Shown here: piece by piece, positions 21,886 through 33,057 of the stretch
Layout of the letters: every line of letters begins with the position of its first letter
Position numbering within the stretch: the first letter of the stretch is position 1
The notes under the pieces: model-generated
Database searches by the model: none
What the model saw: only the letters and a program-made list of their open reading frames with translations
What the model was told of the DNA's origin: nothing
Assembly: GCA_028023455.1 (NCBI GenBank)
Contig: JAQFVV010000013.1
Span: forward strand, 1,426,001-1,490,000
DNA length: 64,000 nt
From: Epiperipatus broadwayi
Lineage: Eukaryota > Onychophora > Udeonychophora > Euonychophora > Peripatidae
Direction of reading: 5' to 3'
Program-made: the position numbers and the translations under genes

Positions 21886-21890
21886 TAATA

Positions 21891-21985
21891 AAAAGTTTGA
21901 GCATTGGACATGACAGAATCAAAGCCATGATCCAGGTATCTTGAGTTCCAGAGTCTACTACTGTACTGGACCATATAGGATGTTA
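21891..21985 (-). repeat. S2 SINE-like copy
   Basis: Minus strand: TATGGTCCAGTACAGTAG, ACTCTGGAACTCAAGATACC, TGGATCATGGCTTTGATTC, TGTCATGTCCAATGCTCAAA. The head and 3' end match the 19.4-kb copy. Confidence 0.55.
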
Positions 21986-22860
21986 TTGAAATCTTGGAAT
22001 CATGAATTGTGATCTAAATATTAACTAATGTTCAAAAATATGAATAAATATTCCTTATTTGTGAACTATTTTGTTATATGGAAAACTCATTTAATATTGT
22101 AATCTTTAAATATATAAATAAAATGTCTTTTATTTTTGATTTCTGAGATTTTGAGTGAATTGTATAAATATAATAAGACCATAGCAGAAAACAAAATATA
22201 TCCTAGATTGTTCAGAAATTGTTATTTTTTGTTGATTTTCAAAAGGGATTAGTGTTAACATCTTTTTTTATTTTGTTTAAAATGGTAGTCTTTTCTGAAA
22301 CATTTTTCTTAATTGCACATCCTAGTCAATTATTTAAAATGATTATTAAGTCATAACCATAGTAGTATTCATATGGATAGTTGTTCTGAGGTCTTACGTC
22401 AATGGAATTTTCAAAAGGAAAATTTATTCACAATTCATAAGAATCATTTACAAAAAAAAGAACCTTTAGTTTCATTTTATTTATCTGAATTTCTTTTTTT
22501 CCATTTCAGAATTAATCAAGAATTTTTAGCTTTGTTTATTATATTACTATTTGCAAACTAGAATTTTAGTTTTTTTATATATTCTAATAAGCTTTCCATA
22601 GTGCCATGATTGAAAGAAGTTATTGGTTGATTATATTTATGTATTTATATCTTAAAAATTCAGCTAAGCATTAAAGTTTTGTAATGAGATACAAAGTCTC
22701 TCTGTAAGTTTCAGTATTTCTCATTAAATTTTAATATATTTATTACTAATCTTGTGTTTAGATTTGCAGAGATCCCTACTGTCACATTTTAGATGCATAA
22801 TCTTAAGGTTATAGCCTTAGTATTTATTACTTATGTAATGAGTATGCACTTTACAAATTA
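21986..22860. other. No gene recognised
   Basis: A/T-rich. A 62-codon frame at 22373-22561 has no motif. Confidence 0.5.
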
Positions 22861-22863
22861 TTA

Positions 22864-23171
22864 ATTATATTTATTACTATTATTTTGTAATTAGATGGGA
22901 TTTGAACTCAGACTTTCAAACTTTTTATAGCTATTTACTCCATCTTATACAACTGATACACATGACCACATACATGTGGGAGATGATGATCTCAACCAAT
23001 TGATGAGTGCTGCTACAGCATGAAGTACATCTATTGGAGATCATTTATCTTTTTTCATATGTATGTGGTCATGTGTATAAGTTGTATAAGATAGAGTGGA
23101 TAGCTGTAGGGAGCTTGAAAGTCTGAGTTCAAATACCTTCTAATTACATTAATTTCAGTATAGACAATATA
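22864..23171 (+). mobile_element. HHR-A element, compact palindromic copy
   Basis: Left arm (22891-22977: GGGATTTGAACTCAGACTTT to ACCACATACATG) is the inverse of the right arm (23058-23152: CATATGTATGTGGTCATG to AAAGTCTGAGTTCAAATACC). The hammerhead lies between them. A looser A/T-rich continuation extends both arms by about 30 bp. The right arm carries a GAGTTCAAAT block resembling a Pol III B box, with GATAGAGTGGATAGCTG upstream, so the 3' half may be tRNA-derived. Confidence 0.8.
22994..23040 (+). ncRNA. Hammerhead-like motif, HHR-A copy at 23.0 kb
   Basis: Stem I CCAA (22996-22999) with TTGG (23034-23037). Core TTGATGA (23000-23006). Stem II is complete: GTGCTG (23007-23012), loop CTA, CAGCAT (23016-23021). 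GAAG (23022-23025) replaces GAAA. The six-pair stem II with a three-base loop is the best in the family, while two core bases are changed. Confidence 0.6.
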
Positions 23172-23339
23172 CTTGTTATTTTGATAAACATTTTAGTATT
23201 TTTTATATATAAATAAATTTCTTGTAATTTTTTTTCAAGACTTAAATGTGGTACTACCTTTCCACTAATTGGCAGTCATTTTATTTGTTAGTACCAATTA
23301 TATTCTGTAAATATTAGTATCTTTCAATGAGCAATAGTT

Positions 23340-26300
23340 CTAGATAGGATAAAGAAACAGTGGAGTAGAGATGTTTATGTCATGATAGGGACAAATAATT
23401 TGTCAAAGCCATCGGAGTTAGTAGTGGATGAGTACAAAGAATTGATTAGTAGTTTGAATAAGGTTAAAGAAAGAATAGGAGTAATTGAATTGCTACCAAG
23501 ATTAAACTATAGATATATGTTAGATAGGGCATGTTTTATAAATGAGATTGAAAAAATTGTGACAGAAATAATGTTATGGTTATGGATGTGTGGGATTTTT
23601 TTATTAGTAAAAGGGAGTTATGCCATAAAGATGGATTGCACTTAGCAAAACAAGAAAATGAAGCATTAGGGGCTTTGATTTATGAATAATGTTATAGTTC
23701 GGCAAACTTATAAAGGAAGGTAGGGTTTTAAATTACAGTATTATTAAAAAAGTTAAGAATGGACAGAATAAAGTAATTGATCCAGATATAAATGTAGATG
23801 TAGAGAGGGAATGGGCCTGTAAAACTAATGATAAACAAATTAATTACAAATGTAATAGAGAAGAAAGAGTCAAAAAAATTTATAAAAGAGTAGTAAAAAA
23901 GGAAGAAATTGTTAAAATTTGATATTTGAATAAGTAAGGTGGTAGGAGACCATAAAAGTGATTGGAATTAAACAAAGCAGTTAAAAACAAAGGGCTTGAG
24001 GTATTAGCAGTAGTGGAAACACATTTAAGAAAAGAACCTACACTGAAAAATTTGGTATGGCTGGATATAAATAGAGAAGAAAAAGAAAAAAGGGTTATGG
24101 TATAGGAATTATGTCAAAAAAATATTTAAATACAGTAAAGGGTCAAGAACATTTGTAATTTGAGATGGATGGATGGTAGTGATAGCATATATGGTCACAG
24201 GAGACAGTCAAACTATAATCAAGTGAACAATAGCATATATGAATGTTTAGTTAAGGATGTACAGAGTTTCAAAAACAGGGTAAGAAAATAATAGTTATAG
24301 AAGATATGAATAGGCATATTAAAGAAATTGATGACATGGATAACAAGAATGGACAGCTTTTGGAATTTTTTTTTATCAGAGAATGAATTTGAATATTCGA
24401 AATTTATCAAATATTTATGAGGGACAATACACTTGGTCTAGAAATAATATATTTCACACAATAGATTATGCATTAGTAGAAAAAGAGGAAAGGAATAAAG
24501 TATGGAAAATTCAAGTGTTTGATAATGAAGAGAAAATATGTAATAGTGATCATAATTTCTTTATATAAGGTAATGGAAAATAATAATAAAATTAGAAAGG
24601 ATAGTGAAAGATGTGGATGGAGAGCGAATGATAAGAATAAGTTAAAATAAAATAAAAGTAGAAGAAATCATAGAAGAGTCTGTTGAGGATGAATATAAGA
24701 ATTGGTGGAGTGAAGTAGAAAAAGTGGCAAATAGAGTTCTATGTGAGAATATTGAAAAGAATAAAAGTAATAGAAAGATAAGAATTAGTAAAAATATAAA
24801 AGAAAGGGGGAAAGCATGAAGAGAATATAAGTGTACTATTAAAAACAAAGAAAATGAAAAAGATGTTAATATTAAATGGGGAAATTATTTTTTAAAAAAG
24901 TTGGCTAAAATAGATAATTATATATAGAGAGAGATTGAAATTAAATAGTAAATTATTGGAGGGTATTAATAAAAGTGAAAGAGATGGAAATAAAAAATTT
25001 TGGTAATATATTAAAAGAAGGAATGTAGAGGAGAGAGAAACAGTATTACTAAATGATGGGGAAAAAGAGTGTAGCTCTAGAAAAGAATTAGAGACAATCC
25101 TAAATATGTATGTAAAGGATAATTTGAGATGTGAAGGATAGAGTGATAACAAATATAAAAGCACATAGTAATGAAAATATTAGTTTTACAAAACATGAAT
25201 TGAATGAGATGGGGAAGAATTTGAAAAATGGAAAGGCAAGATATTTAGATTGATAGGCAGTTGAAATGGTGATGAATTTGAAAAATAGGGAAAAATTAAA
25301 TCTATTATCATGTTTTAATAAGATGGCATAGAAGACAGAATTTCCAAATAGCTGAAATAATACAAGAGTGATGATATTATTTAAAGGAAAGGGTAAGGAT
25401 CATAGAAAAATAAACAATTATAGACTGGTAGTAGTAACATTGGTATTAAAGTTTTTGCATATATGGTGGCTAGAAGGGTGGTAAAATAGATGGAAGAAAA
25501 TAATAGTGGGGGAAATGCAAGGAGGGTTTAGAATAGATAGGCATATAGGTGATAATTTATTTGTAGTAACACAACATAGATATGCAAATAGGCAGTTATA
25601 TATGATCTTTAGAGATATAGAGAAGGCATATGATAGAGTAAATAGATAGATTATGGATAAGTTTAGTAAACTGGGAATGAATAGAGAATTTGTGAAACTT
25701 GTTAAGAGATTGTATGAAAATCAGAGTTAAAATGGGGTGAGACTAAGCAAAGATGCCCTATGTCACCTATTTTGTTTGTGTTATATTTGTGGGAAGAGAG
25801 CAATGGAAAGACTATGAAGTGAAGTAGAGATAGCATTAATAAATGACAAGGGAGTGTATATAGTATCAAGTCTTTTATTTGCTGATATCTTCTTGTATAC
25901 AGAAAGTAGGGAAGGTATAGAAGTTATGCTGAAGTCTTGCATAAGGATGGGGAAAGAGTGAAAAAAAATCAAAAGTAATGATAAATGCAGAGAAAAGAGA
26001 AAGAGATTTTTTTTATTATCAGAGAATATAAAGTTAAATGTGGTGAATAGGTATAAAAATTTGGGAATTGTCTTAAGTAATCAATTGCTTGGATGAATGG
26101 CAGAAAAAAAAGATAAATAAAGCAAAGAAAAGAAAGGTATCTGATAAAGAAATTAACAGTGTTTTCATATAACTATGATGTAGTAAGAATTGTTTGGAAT
26201 GGAGTAGCACTAGCAAGGTTAACTTATAGTAATGATGCATTATGTGTTAGTAAAGAGGTGTTAAATTACTTAGAAAAAGTACAAAAAGAAGTATGAAGAC

Positions 26301-27155
26301 ATGCATTAGATGCAAATATGTGGATGGCAAAGAAGGCAATTCAAGAAGATATGGGATGGTCAACTTTTGTTGAGAGATATCAAAATGAAAATATTCAATA
26401 GATTGCAATTTATGGATTGTAAGAGAATAGCCAAAATAGTATTTAATTAGGTTATGAGTAAAGAACAGGCAACAAGATGGCTGAGAAAGTTAGTATGGTA
26501 TGTAGAAGATTTGGATAAAGACTTTTATGTCATTATACTTGTACAAAGGGTAGGATGATTGTGTTAGGAGGATTGTGACTAAGAATGGGATAGAAGAATA
26601 GATGCCTTAATGAAAAATGGAGAGATGGATAATTAGTATGGAGAGTAAAAAGAATTTAAATATATATATATAGAATTAAGCAGAATATGGATGTAATTTA
26701 ATTTACGACAATAGCAAGGAATGTAATTTACTGTTTTAAGACTTGAACAGGATTATTAGCAACAAGGGAATATACACATAAATGGAGAAATGTTGGTGAT
26801 TTAGTCTGCAAGTTATGTAAGAAAGGCATGGAAAATATTAGGCATCTGCTAATTGAATGTAAATGCTTGCAAGCAGAAAGGGTACAAAGAATAAATACAA
26901 AGTGATTATACAGAAAGTGAATTCTTGGTTTTTAAGGCTAGGTTTGGAAAAAGATAAAGGGGAATATAGATATAAAGGCCATGGAGTGAACAAAGATTAT
27001 GTTATGGAAATGGGATAGAGCAGTATAGAGTAGAATATGGGAAAAATTTAGGTTGGGAATGAAAGGGAAGGTAAAGGTAGCTAACAGGTTTCTCTCTAGT
27101 GACAAAGATTTCTAACTTTGATAAAAGAGTAATCATATCACATCACATCAATTTC
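23340..27155 (+). mobile_element. Decayed, 5'-truncated LINE, same family as 30.6-35.6 kb
   Basis: It follows the intact-looking element at 31.66-35.64 kb block by block. An esterase segment with GTNNL lies at 23382 and its HxD region near 23620. Endonuclease pieces follow (VVETHL about 24012; GQYTWSRNN about 24423; SDHN about 24547), then RT pieces (IEKAYDRV about 25618, FADIF at about 25877), and the zinc-knuckle segment (about 26806-26860). It ends in an ATCAC tail near 27140. The PHD region and first half of the esterase are absent, so the copy is 5'-truncated near 23340. Stops and indels occur every few dozen codons. Frames in other phases and on the minus strand are shadows. Confidence 0.9.
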
Positions 27156-27159
27156 TTTA

Positions 27160-27723
27160 AATGAGACTAAAATTACTACTACACTTATGCACCATCATTT
27201 TTTAATTAGTCCATAAATGAATTTGTACGCAATTTTTCATTTTTTTATTACTATTATTTGTAAAATTATTAAATATTTATGAGTAAATGTTTAATGTTTA
27301 CATTGAAGTTTTATTTCAATATAAAAGCTTTTTAGCAGAAATTAGTCAACTAAATATTTACCTAATATCAATTGAAAACTACTTACTGTCAAAAACATTC
27401 TCGTTGGACTTATTAATCAATTCTTTTATCTGTTGTTTTTTATTTATTATCATTGTTTCAATTTAAGTTTCTGATAAAAAATTTAAAAATGCAAAGAAAT
27501 AGTTTAGAACTTTTATTTCATTAAAAAATAAAATGGAAAGAAAAACAGTGACACTCTAAGGACAAAAAAATAACTGATTATGAAAGATTAATATGAAAAA
27601 ACTAGCTTGAAAGTTAAATTCAGAATCAGAAAATTTTGAAAATGCATAAAATCAATCAAATACAAACATAATTATATTAGCCAAATAGAAAATGTTTAAA
27701 AATTAAACTGCATATATTATAAG
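27160..27723. other. No gene recognised
   Basis: A/T-rich spacer between the LINE tail and TE-B. Confidence 0.5.
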
Positions 27724-28651
27724 TTAAATGGGTAATAGTATGAAAACTGAACCCTACCATCTGATGGCGCTTTTTTTATAAAAGGCACATCAATATATCA
27801 TTTTCACAGCCTTAACTTATGGCTGATAGTACAAGAGGTGTTTTTTGAACCATAACAGGCTGCCTGAGGGTGATGTATTCTACAATTAGTAATGAAATAC
27901 TACACCCATTGCATTGTGACAGTATTTGTCAAGTGGGTACTTTTGAACTCTCGCTATGGTCTGATTTGATGATGGCCATATTTGAAAGAGATACAACTGC
28001 AAAACTTCATTGTCGGAAATTTTTAGAAAGGGTAATGGAATTAGTATTCCATATTAAGAATTGTCATGTCATCACAGATGCTTCCCTACACTTTTGAACT
28101 GCATGCAACTTGAAATGGTTCTTCTTTTCAGCAGAGTTTTTTCCGATTTTGCGTGCAAATGCCTGTTTACATATGAATCCATGCGAGAACTGTCAAATGT
28201 CATCTGCAAGTAAGCTAAGTGAATTGCCAGCCACACAAGTGAACACACAATATTGTGTTTTTCCAGAAAGAAAAACTCCTGCAAGCATCCTATGTAGGTC
28301 TGCATAAGGGAAGTTGTTGGTTCAAAGGCTCCAAAATCCTGTTACTTACAGCTTTGAGGCTTCCCTGTTATTTTATTTGTGTGTTACTTTTGGCTGCTCT
28401 TTTTCATGCCCCCATAAATGGTGGTGTTTTTTTTTGTTAATTGTTTTGCTTCATAACTTGTCCAAAGTTTTGTTTCTTTTTGATTTAATACATTATTTTA
28501 TGGGGAAACTTCTTGTTGTTTTTGTTGTTCACATGATTATAAAGTAGGTAGGTAATATTTGATAAGTTTCATTAACAGTTAAGGTAAGTAATATTTTATT
28601 ACACCAAAAAAAAAAGAAGTATTTAAGAATTGATTCAAAAGGCCCCACCAA

Positions 28652-29160
<509 letters not shown>

Positions 29161-29238
29161 GAACTGTGTGGTAACATAATAAAATGTTCAAAGAGAAAAT
29201 CCAAAAAGAAGTCGATAATTAAAAAATCAAAACAAACC

Positions 29239-29990
29239 TTCTCTACCACCCCACTTCTCCCCAGCTTAAAAAAAAGTGTTCTTTAAAAACGAACTGTTTG
29301 TCTTTTTTTTTTAAATTAAAGGCCCAAAAAATTAAGGAACAACTTTTTGCTATGATATAAAGCTTTCTGTAGCGTAAAGATTTGAAACAAAAAAAAAAAA
29401 AAGCCTCGTAATAAATTAACAAAAAAAAGGATGACAATTCAAAATTAAAACAACCTCTCCACCCTCTAAAAAACCAAGTGTTGGTTTATTCAAAAGTACT
29501 GAATTGTTGAAGTCTTTCAGCAAATCAAAACATCAACCAAAAAGAAGAAGATAAGTTAAAAGTAAACAACCACCCCCTCCCTCCACCATCTAAAAACAAC
29601 AAAGTGTTTGTTACCGTATTTTTGTATAAACAAACTGATGGAGCATTAATCGATAATTTTAAAGCAAACCAACACCCCTAACACCATCTAAAAACAAAGT
29701 GTTTGTTTCTTAAAAAAACTAACTCAAAAAAAAAAAACGTGTGGAAAAAAAAAACTTTGGTTTACCGTAAATAATATTATGTAACGAAACCTACGGATAG
29801 TTAGTCATTAATTTACTAACAAACCAAAACCCCTAGGCCATCTAAAAATAAAGTATTTGTTTATTAAAAAAAAAAAAAACCCCAGGTGGAATAAAAAAAA
29901 AAACTTTGGTGGTTTACCGTCACTGACGAAAAAAAATTAAAAACCGGTTAAAAAAAATTTTTTTTACGTAATATTATGTAAACAAACAGA
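29239..29990. repeat. Degenerate tandem array with a CACCCC / AAAGTGTTTGTTT unit
   Basis: At least five diverged units at about 29240, 29446, 29563, 29667 and 29820. Each is a C-rich stretch (ACCACCCC-like), then CATCTAAAAACAAAG or a variant, then GTGTTTGTTT. Spacing varies between about 100 and 210 bp. A GGTTTACCGT word appears twice (about 29759 and 29912). The strand-asymmetric A/C-rich composition is unlike the flanks. Confidence 0.65.
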
Positions 29991-30366
29991 CGGCCTATGA
30001 ATCGGTATATTGATGAGAATTGGGTGGAAAAGAGTGCCATCAGATGGTAGGGTTCAGTATTCATACTATTACCATTAAATGTAGCTTGTGAATATGTCTT
30101 AAATAAAGTAGTTTAATAAAAAATAAAATAAATTTAAATTCATTACTTATATTTACTTATTTACAAAAAAAAATTTGCAATTGCAACTGACAGAAATTTG
30201 AATATGTGTTGTAATGAAAGTTATTATTTTTATATATCATAAAAATGATTGTAAAAAGAGAAATGATTAAAAGCTTGCTTAATTTATGGGTATATACCTA
30301 AACTGCTTTAAAAAATTTTTTTTAGTAAGTAAAACAGCACATTTAAATTTCTTCCTTACTTTAATT

Positions 30367-30555
30367 AAAACAGACAAAACTCACCATACATAATGCCACA
30401 CACAGCAAGCTAGAGTAATCAATGGATGCCAGAAGGCTTGTGCGTAAAATCCCCATTTAGTGCCTACTCAACCGGCAATACGTATAGTGAGTTTTGCTTT
30501 TTTTAATAAGTTATAAGTAAACATAAGAAATGGTGATCATGTGATGTTTATTGGT
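30367..30555 (+). mobile_element. HHR-B family copy with 11-bp target-site duplication
   Basis: Flanked by TTACTTTAATT at 30356-30366 and 30556-30566. Left two thirds is the inverted family 3' part (AAAACAGACAAAACTCACC through TGCCTACTCA), joined near 30470 to a short direct piece (CAATACGTATAGTGAGTTTT) and the common terminus AAGAAATGGTGATCATGTGA. No hammerhead core remains. It sits immediately upstream of the LINE 5' repeats. Confidence 0.85.
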
Positions 30556-30570
30556 TTACTTTAATTAATT

Positions 30571-30985
30571 GATTAATTCATTTTAGTTAAATTTGTTACT
30601 GAAGATTTTTTAAATTTTTAAATAGACATTTATTTTGAGAAAAAAAGGTAATGTTTGGGAGGTCTAATATCAGAAAACACGTGGTTATAGTTTATCAAGT
30701 TTGGGAAAAAGTAAAAAAAAAAGTTGTTCTTGTTGAATGTGTGTTAGCGTAAGGATATTTATAAAAATGTTGTATGTAAGATTAATTCATTTTAGTTAAG
30801 TTTGTTACTGAAGGTTTTTTAAAATTTTAAATAGATATTTATTTTGAGAAAAAAGGTAACGTTTGGGAGCCTAACCTCTGAAAACACATGGTTAGAGTTT
30901 GATCAGATTTGGGAAAAAGTACAAAAAATTTTATTTTTATTATTTTGTATAAGGGTGTGTGAAAAATAGTAGAGGTATTATAAAG
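30571..30985 (+). promoter_or_regulatory. Tandem 5' units of the LINE, 209-bp period
   Basis: GATTAATTCATTTTAGTTAA begins at 30571, and a near identical start at 30780. The units share TTTGTTACTGAAG, TATTTTGAGAAAAAA, GTTTGGGAG, GAAAACAC and TTTGGGAAAAAGTA. Duplicated 5' units upstream of the first ORF recall the monomer promoters of other LINEs, whose downstream unit drives transcription; here that role is inferred from position alone. Confidence 0.75.
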
Positions 30986-31020
30986 TCAAATATAGAATAG
31001 GTGACTTGAAAAATAAGAAT

Positions 31021-31227
31021 ATGGATTGCATTTGTATTGCACAATGTATATACAATCGGCAGAAAGGAATTAGACGAGTGCTTGTGGAGTGTACAGTGTG
31101 TGCTGAGATGTATCACTTGAAATGTTTGAATAAGAATAGGAAGGATGTAACAGGTTTCTGGTTATGTAGTCAGTGTGTAAATGTGATTAAAGACATGAGA
31201 AAATGGTTTCTAAGTGTAGGTAGTTGA
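31021..31227 (+). CDS. LINE ORF1-like PHD-finger protein, 68 aa
   Basis: The ATG at 31021 is the first Met of the frame. The product shows a PHD zinc finger: C5 and C9, C24-x2-C27, H32-x2-C35, and C49-x2-C52 with the usual Trp two residues before C49 (FWLCSQC). PHD fingers often bind histone tails; in LINEs the role is thought to be target or chromatin recognition. It ends at a TGA (31225-31227). Six codons later, in the same frame, the ATG of the long ORF begins, so PHD and esterase may once have been one protein, or may be joined by readthrough or reinitiation. The sister copy lacks this region, so the stop cannot be checked against it here. Confidence 0.8.
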   Translation: MDCICIAQCIYNRQKGIRRVLVECTVCAEMYHLKCLNKNRKDVTGFWLCSQCVNVIKDMRKWFLSVGS

Positions 31228-31245
31228 GAGAGAAAGTCAGAGGAG

Positions 31246-33057
31246 ATGGAGCAAAATGTAGTTGAGGAAGATAGGACAGAGTATGATTTTAGTGAAGTGT
31301 CAGGAAATATGAGTGGAGAAAGTAGTAATTCAATGGAGATGGTTAGCCAGAGAATAAGTCAGATAGAGGAAGAAGTAAAGGATGTAGAAGTAAAATTAAA
31401 ATTGTTAGAGACGAAGCGTGAGGAGATAAAAGAATTATTGAGTAGAAATGGTAAGGAAGAAATGGATAAGGAGGTCCAGAAGATGGTAGAAAAGGTTACA
31501 GATGGAGTAGAGAAAGTAGACTATGAGACAGTATTGATAGGAGATTCACTAATAAGAGAATGTGGGGGTATAATTGCAAGGGAAAATAGAAGTAGGTATG
31601 TAAGAATATGTTTGCCTGGAGCTAGAATTAGGGATGTGACAGATAAAGTAAGAAAGCAAGGTAGTAGAGATGTATATGTTATGGTAGGGACTAATAATTT
31701 GTTAGAGTCATCAGAGAGAGTAATGGATGAGTATGTAGAATTGATTAGGGATTTGAGGGAGATTAAAGGAAGAGTAGGGGTAGTTGGAGTATTACCAAGA
31801 TTTGACAAGAGGCATTTGTTAGATAGGGCATGTTCTATAAATGAGAGATTGAAAAAATTGTGTGAGAGAAATAATGTTGTGTTTGTGGATGTATGGGATT
31901 GGTTTATTGGAAAAAGGGAGATATATAGTAAAGATGGGTTGCACTTAGGAAAACAAGGAAGTGAAGTTTTAGGGAGTCTGATATTTAAAGAATATAATTC
32001 GGGAAACTTTTTAAAGGGGGGTGGGCTTTTAAATTGTAATATTATCAAAAAGAAGAAAAATGGATGGGATATAAGAAATAAGCAAAAGATGGTTGATTTA
32101 GATATAAGTGTAGATGTAGAGAGGGTCTGTAAGATTAATGGTAAGAAAGTTTGTTATAAATGTAATGGAGACGAAAGAATCAAAAGAATTTATAAAAGAG
32201 TAGTTAGGAAAGAAGAAATTGTTAAAATTGGGTTTTTGAATATGCAAGGTGGTAGGAGACCAGAAAAGTGGCTGGAGTTAAATAAAGCAATTGAAAATGA
32301 AGAGCTTGAGGTATTAGCAGTAGTGGAAACTCATCTAAGAGAAGAAGAAGAACCTATTTTGGAAGAGATGGTATGGCAGGGTATAAATAGAAAAGAAAAA
32401 GAAAAAAGGAGTGGTGGTATAGGTGTTATATCGAAAAAATATTTAAATATTGTTAAATGTCAAGAGCATTTGTGGTTTGAAATAAGATTGGGTAGACAAG
32501 AATGGATGGTGGCTGTAGTGTATATAGCCACTGGAAATAGTCAAACTGTAATGGAGTGGAACAGTAGTATATATAAATGCCTAGTTAAGAATATACAGAG
32601 TTTTAAAGAAAAGGGGAAGAGAATAATGATTATAGGGGATATGAATGGACATATTGAAGAAATTGATGATGTAGATAATAAGAATGGTCAGTTTTTGAAG
32701 GAATTTTGTCAAAGAGTAAATTTGAGCATTGGGAATTTATCAAATATTTATGAGGGACAATACACATGGTCTAGGAATAATGTTTTTCACACAATAGATT
32801 ATGTATTGGTAGAGAAAGAGGGAATGAATAAAATATGGAAAATTAAGGTGTTTGATAATGAAGAGAGAGTATGTAATAGTGATCATAACTTTATTGTAAT
32901 AGAAATGGTTAGTAATGTGATGGAGGATAGAACTAAAGGTAGAAACAATAGTGAAAAATGTGGATGGAGAGTGAATGATAAGAATAAGTTGGAAGAGTAT
33001 AAAATAAAAGTTGAAGAAACCATGGAACAGTTGGTTGGGGATGAGTATAAGGACTAG
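31246..33057 (+). CDS. LINE polyprotein, N-terminal part: coiled coil, SGNH esterase, EEP endonuclease
   Basis: 603 codons, open. Residues 30-90: Glu/Lys-rich coiled coil. Residues 92-250: SGNH hydrolase, with IGDS (Ser101), LPGARIRD (Gly125), GTNN (Asn150) and KDGLHL (Asp230, His233), so the Ser-Asp-His triad and oxyanion residues are all present. Residues 326-555: apurinic-type endonuclease, with LNMQ (Asn332), VETHL (Glu361), VVYIATG (Tyr426), GDMNGH (Asp465, Asn467), TIDYV (Asp518) and SDHN (Asp546, His547), also complete. The endonuclease nicks target DNA for priming; the esterase substrate is unknown in these elements. The TAG at 33055 corresponds to TGG in the sister copy (about 24703), so the stop is a mutation and the original protein ran on into the RT. 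Confidence 0.88.
   Translation: MEQNVVEEDRTEYDFSEVSGNMSGESSNSMEMVSQRISQIEEEVKDVEVKLKLLETKREEIKELLSRNGKEEMDKEVQKMVEKVTDGVEKVDYETVLIGDSLIRECGGIIARENRSRYVRICLPGARIRDVTDKVRKQGSRDVYVMVGTNNLLESSERVMDEYVELIRDLREIKGRVGVVGVLPRFDKRHLLDRACSINERLKKLCERNNVVFVDVWDWFIGKREIYSKDGLHLGKQGSEVLGSLIFKEYNSGNFLKGGGLLNCNIIKKKKNGWDIRNKQKMVDLDISVDVERVCKINGKKVCYKCNGDERIKRIYKRVVRKEEIVKIGFLNMQGGRRPEKWLELNKAIENEELEVLAVVETHLREEEEPILEEMVWQGINRKEKEKRSGGIGVISKKYLNIVKCQEHLWFEIRLGRQEWMVAVVYIATGNSQTVMEWNSSIYKCLVKNIQSFKEKGKRIMIIGDMNGHIEEIDDVDNKNGQFLKEFCQRVNLSIGNLSNIYEGQYTWSRNNVFHTIDYVLVEKEGMNKIWKIKVFDNEERVCNSDHNFIVIEMVSNVMEDRTKGRNNSEKCGWRVNDKNKLEEYKIKVEETMEQLVGDEYKD

Noticed and set aside
31521-32048. 175-codon minus-strand frame inside the LINE
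   Set aside because: It is antisense to the esterase coding region, which has full catalytic motifs on the plus strand; its composition follows from codon bias of the sense strand.
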